Shown here piece by piece: positions 1 to 10,558 of a DNA stretch of 64,000 bases; the first letter of the stretch is position 1, and the number at the start of each line of letters is the position of its first letter. Below the pieces are notes generated by a model. The model searched no databases, was not told the origin of the DNA, and worked only from the letters and a program-made list of their open reading frames with translations. Source of the DNA: Heracleum sosnowskyi (taxonomy: Eukaryota; Streptophyta; Magnoliopsida; Apiales; Apiaceae); the NCBI GenBank assembly GCA_030848705.1, contig CM061241.1, positions 81,353,178 through 81,417,177 of the forward strand, read 5' to 3'. A program made the position numbers and the translations under genes.

Positions 1-834
1 AGGATTTGGTGACCCATCAGTATCTGATGAATTGACAGGATCTGATTCAATTTCTTCAGGTTCCTTGGAAGCTTCATTTTCAAATAACAATCTATCATGC
101 GAGTCTTCAATGATTCCAGTTATCTTCTTATCATCAAAAGATACATGTATTGACTCCATGACAGTTCTTGTTCTCAAATTAAAAACTCTGAAGGCTCTTG
201 ATGTAGGATAACCTATGAATATTCCTTCATCAGCCTTTGTTTCAAATTTCCCTAGCTGTTCAGGATGAGTTCTGAGAACAAAACATTTACAGCCAAACAC
301 ATGCAAATGCTTCAGACTTGGTTTCTTCTCCTTGAGTGACTGATAAGGAGTGACACCATGCCTGTTTATCAATGTGAGATTTTGTGTATAGCATGTTGTG
401 TTGACTGCTTCTGCCCAGAAATATGTAGGTAATTTAGCTTCTTCCAACATAGTTCTGCCAGCTTCAATAAGAGTTCTATTCTTCCTTTCTACTACTCCAT
501 TTTGCTGAGGTGTGCCAGGAGCAGAGAATTGTTGAATGATTCCTTTGTATTTGCTGAACTCTTCCATCTTTGAATTCTTAAATTCAGTACCATTATCACT
601 TCTCAGAATCTTGACTTTGTACTTTGTGGTTGTCTCAATCATCCTCACATGATCCAACAGAACTTCGGGAGTTTCATCTTTTCTATGCAGAAAATACACC
701 CAGGTGAATCTAGAATATTCATCAACAATTACAAGAGTGTACCTTTTCTTACTGATGGACATGATGTTGACTGGACCAAACAGATCAAGATGTAGCATGT
801 GATATGGTTCTTCAATAGAGGATTCTGATTTACT
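1..834 (-). pseudogene. pol: Element A left copy: copia integrase, cut by the window edge
   Basis: Minus-strand integrase region, same as 36935-37768. The DDE core is visible: LDLFGP near 780, RSDNGTEF near 590 and QQNGVVERKN near 500. It is in frame with the protease block upstream but separated from it by one TAG at 835-837. The reading frame opens at the ATG at 798 only because of that stop. In a working copia element this is part of one polyprotein that inserts the cDNA into host DNA. Confidence 0.85.
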
Positions 835-1404
835 CTAGAATGATGTCCTTCTTTGTTTTGCTTTTTGGCATGCATCACAGAGTCCATCAGGTGTATATAA
901 GACATTAGGTAATCCTCTTACTAACTCTTTCTTAACCAACTCATTGATGTTGCTGAAGTTGAGATGAGAAAGCTTCTTGTGCCAATTCCAACTTTCATCT
1001 ACTGAAGCTTTACTGATGAAACATGTAGGGGAGCCATCAGTATCTGAGAGAATGTTGGCTTCATATATGTTACCATGCATGTAGCCAGTTAGTGCTATCT
1101 TCCCTGTTGCTTTACTGACTACTTCACAATGTGTGGAATAGAAATTGACATGATAACCTCTGTCAGTGATTTGACTAATACTCAACAAGTTGTGTTTTAG
1201 TCCCTTCACTAGAGCTACTTTTTCAATGATGACATTTCCAATGATTATATTGCCATATCCCAAGGTTTGTCCAATGTTGCCATCTCCATAAGACACAGTT
1301 GGGCCAGCTTTTTCCTCATATTCTGATAACAGGGCTTTGTTTCCAGTCATGTGCACAGAACATCCACTATCCATGACTAACACATTTTTCTTTTTACCCT
1401 GCAT
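835..1404 (-). pseudogene. pol: Element A left copy: copia protease and GAG-pre-integrase block
   Basis: A 189-residue frame. The protease active-site motif MDSGCS lies at the start and the zinc-binding GAG-pre-integrase segment at the end (HKKLSHLNF, then CDACQKAK). It is in frame with gag upstream, separated by TAG 1420-1422, and with integrase downstream, separated by TAG 835-837. Sequence is the same as 37769-38338. The block is a piece of a broken polyprotein rather than an independent gene. Confidence 0.88.
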
Positions 1405-1419
1405 CAGAATAGTAAAACA

Positions 1420-3732
1420 CTAGTCAGAATGTTTAGGAACCCACACTTGTTGGATTCCTTGTTCATGCATTTTATTAAATTTAACAGCAGAAGACTTTTT
1501 GACTTTAGCAGTCCTGACAGGATTTACTCCATCAGGATTTGCTTTGTCAGTATCAGTATTAACAAAAGCATGCTTCACTATGACATTTTCAGTTCTATCA
1601 GACTTTGTACTACTTTCAAACTTAGGCAGTGGATCGTAAAAGTTATAGTACAAATCATGATACTCTTTACATGTATAAATAGAATGCCATAGACTACCAC
1701 AATGAAAACAGGACTTCTGCGGTTTATAGAGTACTGATCTATTCCTAACATCAGACTTAGGAATTTCAGCAATTTTCTTCTTACTCTTTTTACAATCAAT
1801 AGCAAGATGATTAGAGTTACCACAGTTAAAACAACACTTTCTAGGTGCATTTGGGATATATTTATAACCATTCTCTTTATTGATCCCAACTTTACCATTC
1901 CTGTTTCTCTTAACAGTAGCTTCCTTTTTCTTATCTGTAACCTCACAGATTTTATCTTTAAGCTGTTTCTGAGACAATAGACCTACATTCTTAGTGACTT
2001 TGTTCATGACAGGTTTAGACTTTATAATTTTAATTCCTTGAGTAGAAGAAGATCCCTTTTCAAAAGTAGAATTGGAATCCTTACCAAAAACAAAATTAAC
2101 AGGAGTAATCTTAGATTTGGTTGAGTCTATAACATGTCTATAGGTCTTTGGACTGACTGTCTCATCAATGACAATTTTCTCTGCTAATTTCTTATCTTCA
2201 TCTGACTTATATCCTAGACACTCTTTCCAATTCTTAGAGGTATTAATCTCATGAAATTTCCTACCAGAGTCTGTCCAGGTTCTGATTTTCTCATTAGCAA
2301 ATTCAAGTTCTTTTTCAAGGGAAGTACATTTAGATGTCATCTCTAAGTGCATGTGTTTAGCATTATCACATTCTTTTTGTACTTCTTGCATACGAGAAAA
2401 TTCAGCTTCTAATATCTCATTCCTCTTTCTAAGGTCAGACATCTCAGATAAGATTCTAGTATTCTCAGCAGTTTGACTTCTAAAGCTAATATGTAATGAC
2501 TTTAGAAAACGTCTTAACTCAGAAGCATTATCAGTATCAAAATCAAAGATAGTATTTAGTACCTTATCATCAGGAGCAGCAGTTACATCAGCATTGGCCA
2601 TTAACGCATAGTTGACTACCTCAGTATCAGATTCTGAGGAAGAGTCTATCCAATCCTTGCTTGATGTGATGAGTGCCTTTGTCTTGTTGCATTCAGAAGC
2701 AAAGTGACCCATACCATTACACTTGTAGCATCTAACCTTTGACTTGTCAAATTTGCTACCCTTGCTGTCCTTCTTGATATACTTGTCTTTGTCTGCTTTG
2801 AAGGTCTTTTTCTGAAAGTTGCCTTGTCTTCTATTCTTCCTGAACTTCATCCTTCTGAAGTTTCTGACAATCATAGCAACCATCTCTTCCATGTCTGAAT
2901 CAGAAGATTCATCACCAGTATTGGCATCAGGATTGCCATCAGTATCTGATGAAGAGTCGTCAGGATCTGACTCAGCTACTCTTGCTTTCCTTCTAGAGAC
3001 CTCCATAGCTTTCCCTTTTGATTTTGCTTCTACATTCAAAGCAATTGACTTTGCCTTGCTGCTTTTCTTGTTCTTTCTCTGTTGAACTTCAAGATCATGA
3101 GTTCTTAGCATCCCATAGATCTCATCAAGAGACACAATGTTCAGATCATACTGGTGTCTAATGATTGAGGTCTGAGTATCCCATTCTTCAGGTAAAGCTC
3201 TAAGAAATTTGGTGTTTGAATCTTCAGTTTCATATACTTTGTCAACTAAGGATAAGCTGTTCAATAGTGTCAGAAATCTATCATATAGATCAGTCAGGCT
3301 CTCTTCAGGTCTTGCATCGAATTGCTCATATTCTTGAATCAATAGAGCCCTTCTGTTTTTCTTAACAGATGCAGATCCCTGGCACTGAGTTTCCAAAGTA
3401 TCCCAGATTTCTTTTGAAGACTTGCATGCAATCACTCTGTTTGACATAACAGCATCAATGCTATTATGCAAGATATTCTTTATCTTTGGTTCCCTGAGTA
3501 CATGAGCTTTTTCTTCTGGAGTCCATTCAGCTTTAGCTTTGACCACATAATGTTCTGGTACTGTATCTGTTCGTTCTACGAACTTTGTTGGTATATATGG
3601 TCCATCACGAATCCTGTCCAAGTAGTCGGGATCCATAGCCTCCAGGTACATCAGCATCTTTACCCTCCATGTAGGATATTCTGATATCTTTAAGATGGGA
3701 ATCTTCATGCTTTCATACTTGGTTGTCGACAT
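1420..3732 (-). CDS. gag: Element A left copy: long copia Gag with three zinc knuckles
   Basis: Capsid/nucleocapsid protein of about 770 residues. I chose the ATG at 3732 (MSTTKYESMK) because the upstream part of the open frame reads back through the primer site into the LTR. The N-terminal half is the UBN2-type copia Gag domain. CCHC knuckles (C-x2-C-x4-H-x4-C) lie near residues 334-347 (CYKCNGMGHFASEC), 632-646 and 673-687, with a coiled-coil-like stretch near 410-490. Most copia Gags are shorter and have one knuckle, while long Gags are typical of the SIRE/Maximus lineage. Translation equals that of 38354-40666. Confidence 0.88.
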   Translation of the reverse strand: MSTTKYESMKIPILKISEYPTWRVKMLMYLEAMDPDYLDRIRDGPYIPTKFVERTDTVPEHYVVKAKAEWTPEEKAHVLREPKIKNILHNSIDAVMSNRVIACKSSKEIWDTLETQCQGSASVKKNRRALLIQEYEQFDARPEESLTDLYDRFLTLLNSLSLVDKVYETEDSNTKFLRALPEEWDTQTSIIRHQYDLNIVSLDEIYGMLRTHDLEVQQRKNKKSSKAKSIALNVEAKSKGKAMEVSRRKARVAESDPDDSSSDTDGNPDANTGDESSDSDMEEMVAMIVRNFRRMKFRKNRRQGNFQKKTFKADKDKYIKKDSKGSKFDKSKVRCYKCNGMGHFASECNKTKALITSSKDWIDSSSESDTEVVNYALMANADVTAAPDDKVLNTIFDFDTDNASELRRFLKSLHISFRSQTAENTRILSEMSDLRKRNEILEAEFSRMQEVQKECDNAKHMHLEMTSKCTSLEKELEFANEKIRTWTDSGRKFHEINTSKNWKECLGYKSDEDKKLAEKIVIDETVSPKTYRHVIDSTKSKITPVNFVFGKDSNSTFEKGSSSTQGIKIIKSKPVMNKVTKNVGLLSQKQLKDKICEVTDKKKEATVKRNRNGKVGINKENGYKYIPNAPRKCCFNCGNSNHLAIDCKKSKKKIAEIPKSDVRNRSVLYKPQKSCFHCGSLWHSIYTCKEYHDLYYNFYDPLPKFESSTKSDRTENVIVKHAFVNTDTDKANPDGVNPVRTAKVKKSSAVKFNKMHEQGIQQVWVPKHSD

Positions 3733-3767
3733 CTTAGATCGTCTCTGATTTAAAAATAAATCAGTTT

Positions 3768-3779
3768 GCTCTGATACCA
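3768..3779 (-). promoter_or_regulatory. Element A left copy: primer binding site (initiator Met tRNA)
   Basis: Minus strand reads TGGTATCAGAGC two bases after the LTR end. This matches the 3' end of plant initiator tRNA-Met, the usual copia primer. Confidence 0.9.
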
Positions 3780-3781
3780 AT

Positions 3782-4390
3782 TGTTGCCCAGTAAATAACA
3801 ATTGTAGAAGGGGGTTGAATACAATTGTATAAGATTCTCGACTTTATATAACACAAATATGAAAGATCAATAACAATAACAATAACAACTTTATTAACTT
3901 TGATATAAAACTGTTACAAACTCTCTTAAGAAATTCTGATGTTCTTAAGAGCTGCTAGCTTACAAAAACTCTCTCAAGAAATTCTGTTCTTAAGAGCTTC
4001 TCTCCGATTATGTTCTCTCTCGAATGAATACATAAATCGAAACCAAAACTGTGTTTATATAGTGCACACAGCTTCTCTATCAATAACAAGATAAGTCCTA
4101 ATCATAACAAAGATAGAAACATATCTTTAATCGATAGCTGCATTCTACAAACCAGGAACAAATAGAATAAACTTCCATGTTTATCTAGACTCCAAATATA
4201 ACTCGAAGTAGGAATCCTGATCAGCTTCAAGTCCTGATGATCAAACCTGATCATAGTCTGAGTAGGAATCCTGATGATCAATAAGATACTGACGCTTGAT
4301 CAAATACTGATGACCATGCAATACTGATGACGTCAGCAATCCTGATCAGTTGAGTCTAGCTTCTAACGATCATTGAATTCTGATCTAACA
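3782..4390 (-). repeat. Element A left copy: 5' LTR
   Basis: A 609-bp LTR in minus orientation, bounded by TGTTAG and CAACA on the element strand. It is identical where compared to 40716-41324 and differs at two sites from the 3' LTR type at 18623-19231. Next to it at 4391-4395 is TGAAT, the target duplication. A hairpin (3798-3828) lies 16 nt from the primer-site end. Short CTGATGA-type words crowd the far end. Confidence 0.93.
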
Positions 4391-7300
4391 TGAATCTCCT
4401 GTCAGGAAATGCATTGAGAGTTTTCCTTCTTGCCTTGTCCAGCTTTGGATCTTCACCCTTTCTCTTATGAATAATTTCTTCAAGTTCAAAGGAACACAAC
4501 ATCTCCAGATGGTTAGTTGATCCAACCATTGAGTAATTTAATTCTTTCAGTACACTGGTCTTGAGCTTGTGAAAACTATCTAAGTAGATTTCTTCATTTC
4601 CATGCTTGATCCTGAAAGGGTTTTCCAACACCCAAGGTTGAAAATTTGGTTCTTTGCATCTCTCCTTGTTCCTACTCTAGTACTTGCGCAAAAGCTCAGC
4701 TTCCATTTTCTCAATATTTACATCATTTGTAGCTTTAGATGTTTTCTCCTGACTAGGCATGTCTTGCACTTCTTCTTCAGAAAAATCATCCTCATAGTCA
4801 GCTATTTCTTCATCAGAATACTCCAATAGATGAGCAATATCATCATCATCATGCAATGACCAATCCCCATGTTTCTGATAAAATTCTATATCTCTTTCAG
4901 CCTTGTATGCCAGAACATGTTCCATGACTTTATCAGGTACATTGTCATAACCTTGCATTAGATTGACCATTCTCTCTAAGTAGAAGTACTCAATTCTTCT
5001 TGTGACCATCCTCTTTTTGCGTTTAAGATCTTCTGTTACCTCATGTGAAACCACCTCCATGGTAAAGTCCTTATGAACAATTACTGACCTTGACTGATCA
5101 AACCAAAGAACATACTTGGTTGCTTCTTTGTTGTCATCCAACTTTACCTCAACATTCTTGATTCCTTGAGCTTCTTTTTCCAGTAGATCAAAAGAGCTGT
5201 AGGATTTTGTTTGGATTGGTTTCCTCAGTTTCCTGCCAAGCCCTGTAGCTTTCTCCTTCCCTGAGTACTTAGTTTTTCCTTTCTTTGGTTTAGAAGTCTT
5301 CTCAGTTTCAGGTTCTTGTCTAGAAAACCAAGCTCTGGCTAAGGATCTTGTCCTTTTAGGCTTGACTACTTTCTTGGTTTCATCCTTGACAGCATCTTTC
5401 ATGACAGTGTCTTCCTTGACAGTGTCTTCTTTCACCGGGTCTTCCATGACAGTGTCTTCATTTTTCTTGACAGCATCTTTGGTGATAGCATCCTTCTCAG
5501 CATTGATACTGTCAATAGCACACCTTAGGATGATTGCTTCCAAAGCTTCAAATATCTCACTCTCCCCTTCTTCTGTAACACCAGTATCTTGATTTCCTTG
5601 TTCAGGGGCTTCTTCATTGCTTGTATCCTGGGCTTGATTTTCAGTGTTCCCAACAGTTGATCCACCAACATCCTTAGCAACACCAGAACCTCCACTTCCA
5701 TCCAATTCATCATCATCAAGAGAGTCATCAAATACACAACTTTCACCTTGTTCAGCTCTGTTAGCATTAGCTTTAGAAATTAACTTCTTCACTTTGGAGC
5801 TTAACTTAACATTTCTCATTGCCAGTAGCTTGTGAATTGCTTTGACAGCTAGGACTCTTTCCTTGTTGATTTTGGATTTGAGAATTACATTTAGCACTTT
5901 TATTACTGTCTTTGTCTCCATTCTTGAAGTGCCTTGCAGATCTAGATAGGCACATCTCTTGACACCTTTTCTTGAGATTGCTCCATAACAGACACAAAAT
6001 GGATCAAGGTACACCTCTGGAAGTCTCTCTGTCATTAGATTCTGAAGTTGCACTTGTAATATCTCATTGAAGGTTGAGTGGTTTGCTTTAATCTTAGCTT
6101 TCATCACACTCAACACCCTCACTTGTAGGTTTTGTAACAATTTCATGGTGATGAACATTGAAATTCCTGTGTTCAAGTACACATCAATTGCCCATCTTCT
6201 TTCCTCATTAATCTTCACACATACACTCACAATTATATCCATCAGAGATGTTGAGACTTGAGTTGGTGTTAATCTTGGCATCCTCATAGCCTCCTCAATT
6301 ACTCTGTTGAGTTGCTCATCCTGATTGTGTAGTGTACTTTCTCTGTAATCCACCATTAGGGTATTTGCCTCTTCCTGATCAATTTCAGTTCCTTCAGTCC
6401 AAAAGGCTGGTGCATTGTAGTATTCAAGCAATTTCCCTTTGCCTTTCCCCAACTTATTTTGCTCTTCCTTTTCTCTCTACTTCTTCTGTAAAGCAGTTTC
6501 CCGAGGTTGAGGAGTTGGTTCCCTAATTGATACAGAGGGAAGTATTGGCATCTTTGATTTTGACTTTCCTTGCAGTTCCTCCAATACTTCTTTGGACATC
6601 AATACTATCTCCCCATCAATCTCATATTCAAATAGATTTTCAGCTCCACTTCCTTGGTGTTCTGCAGATTTCTCACCTTTTCCTCCTGACTCCCCCTTAC
6701 TTGCAGGCTCCTCCTTACTCCCAGACTCCCCCTTAGATGCAGGCCCCCCCTGAGTTGCAGGTACTTCTTTTGCTCCAACACCTTGCTCTTAGGCATATTC
6801 TGATCTTACACTTTCCCCCCCCTTAGGTAAGTTGGCAGCATCAAGACTTGCAGCTAAAAGTTGAAGGGACTGCTGAATGCTAGCAAATCCATTGGCCACC
6901 ATGGTAGACAGACTGTCAAACTTGGTGTCCATGGATATACATTTGTTCTCCAGGGCCTGCAATCTGAAAGCAGTTTGAATAGAGGGGCCACCAGTTCTCA
7001 ACCTTCTTGGAGGGGAAGGAAAAGAATGGGGCTTGGAGGCTGTGGGGGTTCTCACACTCTCATGGTTTTTCTGAGTGATCTCATCACTCCTCACATAAGA
7101 ACTCTCAAGGCCTAGTGCCTGAACAGTGTGTGATCCCTCAAATTCACTTTGGACATGCTCAAGTCCCTCTTCTTTTGCCAGCTCATTTGGCTGCCTCTCA
7201 TTTTTAAGCTCACCTATCTTTTCTTTTATCTCTCTTTTCTTTTGCACACCCTCACTCAACCTAGATGCATGGGTATGAGAAATACTTACATGCATTGAAA

Positions 7301-9203
7301 GAGATGGTTTAGAATGTACCTTTAGAAGCTGAGAGAGTGGCACATCATCACCAGAGGCATCCTCAAGGAGAACTTCATCATAGTTGGGCTGTGTAGAGGT
7401 GACAGCAGCTTGTCCATGAATGTTACTGTCAGTTAATGGGTTGACAGTAGGTTCCACTGCAGCTGCGACAGCAGGTTCTGTTAGGACAACAACTTTGACC
7501 GCAGCCTTGTCAGCAGGGTTGTCTGTGACAGCAACATTCATAGTGTCTTTGACAACAACTGAGGTTGTGACAGCATCTCCCCTAAGGTAAGATGCTCCTT
7601 GGAGATTGAACAAGGCACTGGTTGTTTCACTTTCTGGCAGAGTTGAACCTTGTTCTTTCTCAGTGTTTGAAGGAGTGGTTTCCATCTCACTTTGAGAAAT
7701 TGGTTCTTGTGGACCACTAGATGGAGGCTCATCCTTGATTGGAGATGGATGATCAAAACCTGAAGGGTTGGGACTGTCCCCCTCTCTAGGTCGTGGAGAA
7801 GAAACAAATGAATGAGGAGGGAAGGAAGAAGGTGAAGGTGGAGAAGAGAATATTGGTTGCTCCACAGATAGAATTTGTGAAGCATCAATTGGGGAAGAGA
7901 TATCCTCACTGTGTCCTGGCTCCATGTGTGTTTCTGCAAGTGGGGGTTCCTCATGAGGTGAAACATGAGGTTGTGCAGACTCTGTACAGGGTGCCTTGGG
8001 AGACATGCTAGTTTCAATAGATGTCCCTTGTTGAGAAGGAACATCTAGGGAGGTGTTTAATGCCATATTTTCCTCTACAGTCTTTTGGGAGACTGCAGGG
8101 TGGCTGACAGTGGTTTTGGCCCTCTTAGCTCTCTTCTTCTTAGACTCAAGAGGAACCACTGTGGGTTCTGTTTGACTACCTTCCTTATTTGCTGCACTAG
8201 GTGCAGGAACTCCCTTTTGACTCTTAGTACTACCACCAACACCAGTTTCTAGGGGTCGTTTTCTGGATTCTTGCAAGGCTTGTCTCTGTACTTTGGGAAG
8301 TCTAGAGAACCTAGGCTGAATATATGGTGTATAATGGGGGTTAACTGAATTTGGGTCTAATCCAGCCTCATCTTCAAGAGAGAAGGTTTCATACCCAGAG
8401 GGCAATGGAAAATCAAGGTTAGGCACTTGATCAACCATGTGTTTAGTGAAGCAGAGTGGAATATGTGCATTTAAATTATGTGAAGTGAGAGTTGTGTGTG
8501 TGTTTCTTTTCAAAATGCTGCATACCTCTGTACGAGGGGCATCTTCATCAAAATCACAAAAGGAATTAATACACATCATTAGAAAGCGGGGATAGAGATT
8601 TACCTTCTTACCTATGTCAACCTTGAGGTGTGCCATGAGTAGCTTTCCAACATCCACCTTGTACCCATGAACAAGAGAGTGTGTGAGCTTCTTGATGTAG
8701 GTGGGAATCCCATTCCAGCCAGTGGTCTTTGTAGAGAACACATTCACCATTGCATCAAAAATCATGCTCCATTCCTTTCTGAGATACTTCCTGTCAATTT
8801 CACCAGATGGGTACCACTTAGTTGTTCCCTCTTCAAGAATGGGTCTTGAATACCCAATTTTCAAGAAGAGCTTCTTCAAAGTCTCATCACATGCAAGCTC
8901 TGTGTAGGTGTTTCCTGGTTCAAGTACAATTCCAAAAGCCGCATTGATGCCTTGAATAGTGAGAGTGTAATTGTGCTATTTGATTTTGAATTTGATGGTG
9001 GTATGGTCTCCATCTCCCTGAGCAACAGCCGACTCCCAGAAGTTTTCAATCCTTTCTAGGTCTAGAACAAGAGTTGAAGTGATAGCATACCCGAGATAGG
9101 ACTTATTCAAGAAAGAAACAAGCCCTTTGAAGTCTTCACCAGCATCATTTGGAGAATAGATGCCAGCAAAGTTAGTTTGAGAAATTGATTTTTTTGGTGC
9201 CAT
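4391..9203 (-). pseudogene. Element B left copy: giant extra ORF (aORF), interrupted by stops
   Basis: One minus-strand reading frame from ATG 9203 to the element A insertion point at 4390/4391. Four nonsense codons break it, at about 8976 (TAG), 6789 (TAA), 6456 (TAG) and 4677 (TAG). All the open pieces are in the same phase. Content and domains are as described for 41325-46137. The final piece of this copy would lie to the left of the window. Confidence 0.75.
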
Positions 9204-9908
9204 TGTTGGTATGAAAGAGAAAAGAGAATGAGTTGAGTGAGTAGAGAGAGAAATAGAGAAGAAAGTTGTTTTGCTTTTTGGTTGTTCTGTGTCAGGTTTG
9301 ATATTGTTTGATTAACTGTTGTATAAAAGGGTAGTTCAAGCGTTATGCTGAAAAAGGGGATATTTGGAATCGTGCTACTTGCCCAGTAACTCCACCATGT
9401 GGGTTACTCCTTTTATTTTCTGTCAACGTGGAGGTTGAATTAACAATTGTAACGGTCTACTACTATTGATAGTAACCTGTGCGCTGAAACAAACTATCAG
9501 TGACATTTGGGTGATGACAGTAGGTTTGTCTTGACAACAACGTTGTCGCGAAAAACTTACTGTCATCGTTAAGTACTTTAATAACAACATCTTTCAAAAC
9601 TCTTGACAGAATTTTATTCACTACTGTCAAGAAACTAACTGTCATGAAATTCCGTGACACTTACTTTACTTGATGGCAGTAACGTTTTAAGAAAACAATA
9701 ATTGTCATGAATTTTAATGTATTTTGTCATTAATTTACTTAACTCAAGAGACACCATTCACAAATATTCAATTGAAACTAGGTATCACGCACAGTAGAGT
9801 AATCAGATAATTAACACAGAGACAATTCACATAAAGTAAGAAACATGGAAGTTAATAGAACAGGTTTTATTAATAAAATCATCTTTTGAAAAAAAAAAAG
9901 ATTGCAAA
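9204..9908. other. Element B left copy: leader of aORF and spacer
   Basis: Non-coding. On the minus strand a pyrimidine-rich leader (9204-9290) precedes the aORF start codon, which sits in an AACAATGGC context typical of plant genes. A TATA-like TTTTATACAA lies about 120 nt upstream. Bases 9460-9720 are dense in TGACAGT/ACTGTCA words. An AATAAA on the minus strand lies at 9866-9871. Confidence 0.55.
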
Positions 9909-10172
9909 TTATGATTTCACTATTTTATTAACTAATCCTAAAACTTCTGAACGGGTTCCTTCTTCAGTGTTTCCTTCCTCCTTGAGGAGCTTTTGAAGTT
10001 CTACTTCTTGCTCCTGCCATTTAGCCTCTTCAATGGCCTTGGCAGTAGCCTCTCTCTCTTCTTCCTCATCGAGAATGTCTTCTAATTGATCAAATAGTTT
10101 CTCAACCTCTTCTTTGTGTGGAGAATCACACTGAATCTTGGGTCTGTACTCGATTCCTACTTTATTTTCCAT
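9909..10172 (-). CDS. Element B left copy: small acidic ORF, 87 aa
   Basis: Identical to 46843-47106, where it is described. The same TATA-like CCTATAAAAT lies at 10216-10225 and AATAAA at 9866-9871, both on the minus strand. Confidence 0.5.
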   Translation of the reverse strand: MENKVGIEYRPKIQCDSPHKEEVEKLFDQLEDILDEEEEREATAKAIEEAKWQEQEVELQKLLKEEGNTEEGTRSEVLGLVNKIVKS

Positions 10173-10558
10173 TTAACCTTTTTTTGATAGTGACAACTAA
10201 TATGACCTAGTGTTCATTTTATAGGCACATTATGTGAATGGTAAGGTAAACAGTCAATAGTTTGGAATACCCATACAACTACCATATATAGTAATTAAGA
10301 TTCATGTCCTCCACTAATCCAACAATTAACACATATACAGTCAATCAATGCAAAACCTTTGACCAAAGATCTCAAACTTTGAGGTTATTCAAGTTAATGA
10401 CACAAAGTTTTATTACTGATAATACGACTAGCACACAATTCAATTTAGCAAAGTCATAGCAAACATGATGTCGAAAAAAATAAAAACTTATGTTGATAGT
10501 AACTTGGGGGTTACTGTCACAAGCTGCATTCAGAAATGAAAATGTAAGAACTAGTAAG

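Noticed and set aside
3733..3801. N-terminal extension of Gag reading from the LTR (also at 40667-40735)
   Set aside because: It would start inside the LTR at a non-ATG codon and cross the primer site; the ATG at 3732 opens the Gag domain and matches the Gag start of element C.
7538..8044. 168-codon minus-strand ORF (also at 44472-44978)
   Set aside because: Out-of-frame shadow of the extra ORF of B, which is the longer frame and has neighbours in phase.
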